A stretch of 64,000 bases of DNA from the NCBI RefSeq assembly GCF_036924515.1, contig NZ_JAZHRR010000001.1:6109001-6173000 (forward strand), written 5' to 3'. Position numbers and translations under genes: made by a program. Shown in pieces: positions 57,967-64,000 of the stretch. Origin of the DNA: Bradyrhizobium sp. AZCC 1610 (GTDB taxonomy: Bacteria > Pseudomonadota > Alphaproteobacteria > Rhizobiales > Xanthobacteraceae). The notes below the pieces were generated by a model, which was given only the letters and a program-made list of their open reading frames with translations, did not search any database and was not told the origin of the DNA. Each line of letters opens with the position of its first letter. Within the stretch, counting starts at the first letter, position 1.

Positions 57967-58476
57967 CTACTCCACCGTCTTCACTTTGGCATCATGGATA
58001 TCTTCGGGATGGAAGATCAGCCGGTAGGTGCGGATCGCGATCAAGAGCACCGCGGCGCCATCGCCGGCCCAGGCGATGGCGAAGAACGGCCAGGTCGGCA
58101 TATGCATGTCGAAGGTGAGCACGTTGTCGTTGTAGGTACCGCGCACCTTGTCGAACAAAGTATAGGTCTGCGCCGTCACGACGAACAGCAAGACCAGCGT
58201 CGCGAACACGTCGATCATGCGCTGGTACTTTGGACCGACATTGGCCCAGATCAGGTCGACCGTGATGTGGCCGCCGCGGTAGCTGGTGGCGGCGATGCCC
58301 CAGAAGATCAGGATGCCGAGCAGCATGCGCCCGATGTCGAAGGAATCCGGGATCGCATAGTTGAGCGTGTTGCGCAGCAGGACGCCGATGAAGATGTTGA
58401 GCGCCACGATGCCGACAAAGCCGGCGGCGATCCACTCGATCGTGTCGATGAAACGATCCATCCACGCGCGATTCAT
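57967..58476 (-). CDS. TRAP transporter small permease (DctQ family)
   Basis: 169 residues with four membrane segments. DctQ features R-M-L-L-G-I-L-I-F-W-G-I-A-A-T-S-Y-R-G-G-H-I. The ATG at 58476 starts M-N-R-A-W-M-D-R-F-I; the frame is open upstream to 58542, but that N-terminus would be Pro-rich and unlike the family. Confidence 0.9.
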   Translation of the reverse strand: MNRAWMDRFIDTIEWIAAGFVGIVALNIFIGVLLRNTLNYAIPDSFDIGRMLLGILIFWGIAATSYRGGHITVDLIWANVGPKYQRMIDVFATLVLLFVVTAQTYTLFDKVRGTYNDNVLTFDMHMPTWPFFAIAWAGDGAAVLLIAIRTYRLIFHPEDIHDAKVKTVE

Positions 58477-58556
58477 GTCCGCTCCGAACGGCTGGCAATG
58501 GCAGGGGGAAGACGGCGGCAGGAGAACTCCTGCCGCCGGCAAAAGCGTATGCGTTT

Positions 58557-59573
58557 CTACTGCGCGAGCGCGTTGTACTTGGTGAGCGAAGCCTTGAGTT
58601 CAGCCAGCGCTGCGTCCGCGTCGCCGCCGTTCTTCTTGACGCCCTCGCCCCAGGTCTTGACCAGCGGTTCGGCCGCCTTCTTCCACTGCGCGGCCTGCTC
58701 GGGTGTGAGCTTGTAGACCTCGTGACCCGACATCGCCTTTATCTTCTCGACGCCGCCGTCCTCGTACTTGCCCCAGGGTTCGCCGACGCGGCCCGCGGCT
58801 TCCGTGTTGCAGTTGTTGTCGATCGCCTTCTTTTGCTTGTCGGACATCTGATTGTATTTGTCCTTGTTCATCACGAAGGCGAAGGTCGTGACGTAGATCG
58901 GCGCTTCGATGTGATACTTCGTGACCTTGTCGATGCCGAACAGCACCACCGAGCCCCATGGGAAGGTGACGGCGTCAGCTACACCACGTTCGATGATGTC
59001 ACGGACCTCAGGCGCCGACGATTGCACGTTGGTGCCGCCAAGCTGGGTGACGAAATTGGCCATGGTGGCGTGGGCAGGACGGATCTTCATGCCCTTGACG
59101 TCATCGGGCGTGACGATTTTCTTGGTGCGGGAGTGGAACGTCGAGGGCGAATGGATGAAGGCGAGGCAGAACTTGACGTCCTTCATCTCCTTCTCAGCGT
59201 ACTTCCGGTACCAGGCGTCGAGCGCCATCGAGCCGCCCTTGGCGTCCGACATCAGGAACGGCAATTCGCCAGCGCCGATGATCGGGAAACGTCCCGGCTG
59301 ATAGCCCGGATTGACATAGGTGATGTCGGCGATGCCGTCGCGCGCCATGTCGTAATGGTCGAATGCCTTGCCGAGCTGCTGGGCGGGAAAGACCTTGTAT
59401 TTGATGGTGCCGCCGGATTCCTTCTCCACCGCGGCACCCCAGTCTTCCAGCGCCTTCTGCAGCGGGTGCGAGGCCGGCACCCAGTGCGACAGTTTCAGCT
59501 CGAAGGTTTTTTCCTGCGCCAACGCAGGCGCCACACCGGCTGCAAGCAGCAGCGCCAACAACGCTTTTCTCAT
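58557..59573 (-). CDS. TRAP transporter substrate-binding protein (DctP family)
   Basis: About 338 residues. Signal peptide M-R-K-A-L-L-A-L-L-L-A-A-G ending A-L-A-Q, then F-E-L-K-L-S-H-W-V-P-A-S-H-P-L. Conserved G-M-K-I-R-P-A-H region carries the Arg that binds the ligand carboxylate. The ATG at 59573 has GGGGAG nine bases upstream; an ATG at 59579 is too close to it. It is the first gene of the TRAP-DUF3237 operon and divergent from pobA, so an aromatic carboxylate such as 4-hydroxybenzoate is a likely ligand (inference). Confidence 0.92.
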   Translation of the reverse strand: MRKALLALLLAAGVAPALAQEKTFELKLSHWVPASHPLQKALEDWGAAVEKESGGTIKYKVFPAQQLGKAFDHYDMARDGIADITYVNPGYQPGRFPIIGAGELPFLMSDAKGGSMALDAWYRKYAEKEMKDVKFCLAFIHSPSTFHSRTKKIVTPDDVKGMKIRPAHATMANFVTQLGGTNVQSSAPEVRDIIERGVADAVTFPWGSVVLFGIDKVTKYHIEAPIYVTTFAFVMNKDKYNQMSDKQKKAIDNNCNTEAAGRVGEPWGKYEDGGVEKIKAMSGHEVYKLTPEQAAQWKKAAEPLVKTWGEGVKKNGGDADAALAELKASLTKYNALAQ

Positions 59574-59625
59574 GGACATTCTCTCCCCTGGCATGACAGG
59601 CCTTTTAGTGCGCGGCCCCATTAAT

Positions 59626-59635
59626 TAACATGTTA
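59626..59635. promoter_or_regulatory. palindrome upstream of the TRAP operon
   Basis: Perfect 10-bp palindrome TAACATGTTA in an AT-rich stretch about 55 bases before the TRAP binding-protein start. It may be a regulator site; its match to the GTTATA-N3-TATAAC repeat is weak. Confidence 0.35.
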
Positions 59636-59645
59636 TCTAGCTTGA

Positions 59646-60980
<1,335 letters not shown>

Positions 60981-61012
60981 GTTCTTTCGCGTCATTGCGG
61001 CGGCAACGAACC

Positions 61013-61100
61013 GTAGCCCGGATGGAGCGGAGCGCAATCCGGGGCCTTTCCTCCGATTGATACCGTTTTCCCGGATTGCGCTTCGCTCCATCCGGGCTAC
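61013..61100. repeat. intergenic palindromic repeat, family D
   Basis: GTAGCCCGGATGGAGCGGAG at the left and CTTCGCTCCATCCGGGCTAC at the right with GCGCAATCCGG / CCGGATTGCGC inside; the same element as 28808-28885. It follows pobA. Confidence 0.9.
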
Positions 61101-61222
61101 GCCATTAGGAGCCAGCGCCTTTCAAACACCCCCGCGAATCCCGTTTAAAACTTTGTAGGCGGTGCACTGCACACGCGGATAGCGTTCAATGACGAAAGAC
61201 ACCGTCACCACGTGAGCTACAC

Positions 61223-61648
61223 ATGACAGCCACCGATATCCCCGCAGGTTTCGAACGCCACACCCGCAAGAGCCCACTCACCGATCCCTGGGAGCCGCTT
61301 TACTCGAGGCGGACCGACAAGGCCGTGATCATCGGGCTGCGTCTTGCGAAACCGCACACCAACGGCCGCGGCCTGATTCACGGTGGATTGATCGCCGCGC
61401 TTGCCGACAACGCCATGGGCCATAGCTGCGCCCACGTCATGGGCGGGGTGTCCTCGCTGGTGACGATCGGGCTCGCGGTCGATTTCGTCGGTACCGCCGA
61501 AGTCGGGCAATGGCTCGCGGTCGAGAGCGACGTCGTCAAAACCGGCAGAACGATCTGCTTCGCGCAAAGTCTTATCAAGGCTGACGGCGTCGTGATCGCG
61601 CGGGCCAACGCGACGTTTCGCGTGGTGCCGAAGAAAGAGCCGACGTAG
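61223..61648 (+). CDS. PaaI-type hotdog thioesterase family protein
   Basis: 141 residues. Hotdog motif N-G-R-G-L-I-H-G-G-L-I-A-A-L-A-D-N-A-M-G at about 46-65, with the H-G-G and D used by PaaI-type acyl-CoA thioesterases, then L-A-V-D-F and I-A-R-A-N-A-T-F-R-V near the end. The substrate is unknown. Its sequence is unlike the 4-hydroxybenzoyl-CoA-type thioesterase at 52 kb. Confidence 0.88.
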   Translation: MTATDIPAGFERHTRKSPLTDPWEPLYSRRTDKAVIIGLRLAKPHTNGRGLIHGGLIAALADNAMGHSCAHVMGGVSSLVTIGLAVDFVGTAEVGQWLAVESDVVKTGRTICFAQSLIKADGVVIARANATFRVVPKKEPT

Positions 61649-61657
61649 CAGCGGCTG

Positions 61658-61810
61658 CGTGTCCCGGACGCGGTGCAGCGTCTCTTGACGGTGCACCGCA
61701 GAGCCGGGACCCACGGGCCGAGATGGGCCCCGGCTCTGCAGCGCACCACCATAGCGCGTCGAAGACGCGCGTAAACGCGCTCACGGTGCTGCGCTGCGTC
61801 CGGGGCACGA
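61658..61810. repeat. intergenic palindromic repeat, family A
   Basis: CGTGTCCCGGACGCGGTGCA at the left and CTGCGTCCGGGGCACG at the right, inverted, with GCAGAGCCGGGACCCA and GGGCCCCGGCTCTGC inside. Closest to 56016-56155 and 4213-4331. Confidence 0.85.
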
Positions 61811-61813
61811 TAC

Positions 61814-62707
61814 CTACCCGAAATGCCAGTCGGCCATTTCGGTCACGAGATCGATGAAGGTGCGCACCTTGGCCGACAGCAGCCGCGACGTCGGATAGAC
61901 GATCTGGATCGGCATCGCCGGCTGTTCGAACGACGCCAATACGATTCTGAGCCGCCCCGCTTTGAGCGATTCGGCGGCCTGATAGGCCATCACCCGCGTC
62001 AGCCCACCATCTGCTTCCGCATATTGGATCGCCGCATCCGAGCTGTTGGTGGCGAAGCGCGGCGTGCTCGCGACGCGGATCTCGCGGCCATCCTCGACGA
62101 ATCGCCAGTCGAGCGCCGCCGTCATGGCGCCGAACTGGATCGTGTCATGCGCGGGAATCTCCCGTGGCCGCCCCGGCTCGCCGCGCTTCCTGAGATATCC
62201 AGGCGAGGCCACCACGATCCGCCGCATCTCGCCGACATGGCGCGCCACCAGCGTCGAGTCGGGCAGATGGCCGATCCGGACCGCGAGATCGACGCCATCT
62301 TCGACGAGGTTGATCATGCGGTCGGACAAACGGAGGTCGACGCCGACGTCGCCATAGCGCTTCAGGTAGGCGGTCACGATTCCACTGACGTGCAGCCGGC
62401 CGAACCCGACCGGCGCCGAGATGACGAGTTGCCCCTCCGGCCGCGTGCGCTCGCCCTCGACGGCGTCCTCGGCTTCCTCGACATCGGCCAAAATCCGCCG
62501 CGCGCGTTCCAGGTAGCGTGAGCCAGCGTCGGTCAGCGTCACCTGCCGTGTGGTTCGCTGCAACAATCGCGCGCCGAGACGATCCTCCAGCGCCGCAATC
62601 AGCCGCGTGACGCCCGAAGGCGACAGGCCAAGCTTGCGCGCCGCGGGGGCAAAGCCCCGCAGGTCGGCCACCGCGACGAAGGCCTGCATGGCATCGATCC
62701 GGTCCAT
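61814..62707 (-). CDS. LysR family transcriptional regulator
   Basis: 297 residues. Helix-turn-helix at about 18-45 (F-A-P-A-A-R-K-L-G-L-S-P-S-G-V-T-R-L-I-A-A-L-E) and an effector-binding domain from about 90. The sequence is of the CrgA/AaeR-like group common in Rhizobiales. The ATG at 62707 starts M-D-R-I-D-A-M-Q; the frame continues upstream to 62749 without family similarity. It is divergent from the oxidase family gene at 62839, its probable target. Confidence 0.92.
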   Translation of the reverse strand: MDRIDAMQAFVAVADLRGFAPAARKLGLSPSGVTRLIAALEDRLGARLLQRTTRQVTLTDAGSRYLERARRILADVEEAEDAVEGERTRPEGQLVISAPVGFGRLHVSGIVTAYLKRYGDVGVDLRLSDRMINLVEDGVDLAVRIGHLPDSTLVARHVGEMRRIVVASPGYLRKRGEPGRPREIPAHDTIQFGAMTAALDWRFVEDGREIRVASTPRFATNSSDAAIQYAEADGGLTRVMAYQAAESLKAGRLRIVLASFEQPAMPIQIVYPTSRLLSAKVRTFIDLVTEMADWHFG

Positions 62708-62838
62708 CGAACTATTGCATATCCAGCAATAGTGAAGTGTCAATTCCAAAGATTGTTTAAGTTATGGAAACGTCCATCTTTGGAGCCGAAGGACGACCGT
62801 TTTGGCGCCCATTATGGGAAGGGTCCCGGGAGGCTCCG

Positions 62839-63471
62839 ATGTCTGACGTTCATACCTATTCCAGCGACGTCGCCTTCACCCCGGCGGTGAAGGCGATCCA
62901 GGCGCGCAAGGGCTCGCGCGAGGCCTATGCCCATGTCGAGGAGCGCGGCGGCTGGCGCGTCGAGATCGATGAAAATCTCGCCGGCTTCCTCGCTGAAACC
63001 ACCAGCTTCTATCTCGCGACGGCTGCCGCGGACGGCCAGCCCTATATCCAGCACCGCGGCGGGCCGAAGGGCTTTGTCAAAATTCTCGACAAGAACACCA
63101 TCGCGTTTGCCGATTACAGCGGCAACCGGCAATACATCACCCAAGGCAACCTCTCGGAGAATCCAAGAGCGCATATTTTCGTGATGGACTATGCGCATCG
63201 CCGCCGCGTGAAAATCTGGGGCGAGGCGCGTGTCGTGGAGGACGATCCCGCTCTGACGAAATCGCTGATGCCGCAAGGCTACAAGGCGCGGCCCGAGCAG
63301 GTCATCCTGTTTCGGATTTCGGCGTGGGACACCAATTGCCCGCAGCATATCCCGCAAAAATTCGACGCCGCGGATGTCGCCCAGGCCCTCGCAGTGCGCG
63401 ACGCCCGCATCGCCGAACTCGAAGCGGAACTGGCCGCATTGCAGGGCCAGTCGACACCGGCGACGCCGTAG
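62839..63471 (+). CDS. pyridoxamine 5'-phosphate oxidase family protein
   Basis: 210 residues with the split-barrel flavin-binding fold: F-Y-L-A-T-A-A-A-D-G-Q-P-Y-I-Q-H-R-G-G-P-K-G-F and N-R-Q-Y-I-T-Q-G-N-L at about 60-120, then R-V-K-I-W-G-E-A-R-V-V. A Glu/Ala-rich coiled coil closes the protein. The ATG at 62839 has GGGAGG just before it. It may be a flavin reductase-like or detoxifying protein; the substrate is unknown. Divergent from the LysR gene. Confidence 0.88.
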   Translation: MSDVHTYSSDVAFTPAVKAIQARKGSREAYAHVEERGGWRVEIDENLAGFLAETTSFYLATAAADGQPYIQHRGGPKGFVKILDKNTIAFADYSGNRQYITQGNLSENPRAHIFVMDYAHRRRVKIWGEARVVEDDPALTKSLMPQGYKARPEQVILFRISAWDTNCPQHIPQKFDAADVAQALAVRDARIAELEAELAALQGQSTPATP

Positions 63472-64000
63472 TCAGGCGGCTTGCTGCACCGTCGTCCAGG
63501 CGAATTCCGGATAATACAGCAGCATCATCCGGTCGACATAGGCGGTGAGATTGGCGAACTGCTCCGTCCGCTGCCGCAGCTCCGACTCGAAGAACGGCGT
63601 CAGGATTCCGGCGAGCGCGCCGAAGGCGGTGGCGTCCATGCCGCATGGCGTTTCGCCCATCAGAAATGGCTTGTCGCCAAGCTGCACCGACAGCGCAAAC
63701 AGCGATCGAACGGCGAGATCGACGTCCTCCTCCGGGGCATGGCGGCCGAGGCCGCTGAGCAGGTAATTCTCGGCGACGCGAAATTGCGCGTCCTCGCGCA
63801 TCTTCTCACGCAGATGGGCGGGCGCGCTGTCGAAGAAATGCGCAGGGCCCTTGGCAAAATTGTCGCCATCGACCCAGCGCGCGCCGACCAGCGCCCAATA
63901 GACATGGTGCTCGATCATCCGCTCGAAGGCCCAGGCCTGCGCCCGCGCCTGCAGGCTGAGCGGGGCGTCGAAATCGAAACCGTATTTGGCTTCCAGATGC
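63472..64000 (-). CDS. glutathione S-transferase family protein, N-terminus beyond the window
   Basis: The C-terminal 175 or so residues of a GST-like protein of the FAXC/metaxin-like group: L-E-A-K-Y-G-F-D-F-D and A-W-A-F-E-R-M-I-E-H-H-V-Y-W-A-L-V-G-A-R-W, then a helical domain with L-G-D-K-P-F-L-M-G and A-T-A-F-G-A-L-A-G-I-L near the end. The ATG at 63918 is internal, because the homologous frame continues to the window edge. It is convergent with the oxidase family gene, the stops being adjacent. Confidence 0.82.
   Translation of the reverse strand, partial: HLEAKYGFDFDAPLSLQARAQAWAFERMIEHHVYWALVGARWVDGDNFAKGPAHFFDSAPAHLREKMREDAQFRVAENYLLSGLGRHAPEEDVDLAVRSLFALSVQLGDKPFLMGETPCGMDATAFGALAGILTPFFESELRQRTEQFANLTAYVDRMMLLYYPEFAWTTVQQAA

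Overview
The window is a GC-rich chromosomal segment of an alphaproteobacterium, most likely Bradyrhizobium or a close relative in the Nitrobacteraceae. The indications are the cycM-type membrane-anchored cytochrome c, tad pilus genes, a pimeloyl/dicarboxylate beta-oxidation set ordered like the Rhodopseudomonas palustris pim operon, several Liv-type ABC transporters, and many palindromic intergenic repeats. No rRNA, tRNA, CRISPR array, prophage or insertion sequence was seen.

Layout. 1-4.2 kb: the end of a tad locus (tadC, tadD), an M17 aminopeptidase and an overlapping NlpC/P60 hydrolase. 4.3-12.1 kb: a yejABEF-type peptide importer with two binding-protein genes. 12.3-17 kb: cycM, kdsB, pheA, a WGPRP-repeat secreted protein and a luciferase-like oxidoreductase. 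17-21.8 kb: metF-metH. 21.9-23.7 kb: a broken maleylacetoacetate isomerase gene, a GST and a DUF6636 protein. 23.68-26.1 kb: an AT-richer two-gene cassette encoding a reverse transcriptase with an FMDD active site and a DUF6602 protein with a PD-(D/E)XK-like motif. It is the strongest candidate for an uncharacterised system, probably anti-phage defence.

26.1-35.3 kb: glpK, then a minus-strand operon of multifunctional hydratase/dehydrogenase, acyl-CoA ligase, two acyl-CoA dehydrogenases and an SDR, matching pimFA-CD without the thiolase pimB. 35.4-42.8 kb: a divergent IclR regulator and a complete Liv-type importer with two near-duplicate binding proteins and the remnant of a third. 42.8-46.5 kb: glycerate 2-kinase and a PAS-PAS-GGDEF-EAL protein.

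46.5-61 kb looks like an aromatic-acid catabolic region. It holds a MarR regulator, a second Liv importer with a permease-ATPase fusion, its binding protein, a 4-hydroxybenzoyl-CoA-type thioesterase, an SDR, feruloyl-CoA synthase, a crotonase, a TRAP importer and pobA. Taken together the genes suggest import of hydroxycinnamates or hydroxybenzoates, CoA activation, side-chain shortening to 4-hydroxybenzoate, and hydroxylation to protocatechuate. A shared inverted repeat of the form GTTATA-N3-TATAAC at three promoters suggests that the MarR protein controls the set. 61-64 kb: a hotdog thioesterase, a LysR regulator divergent from a flavin-type oxidase family protein, and a GST cut by the window end.

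Functions were read from motifs and family resemblance by eye; no database search was run.
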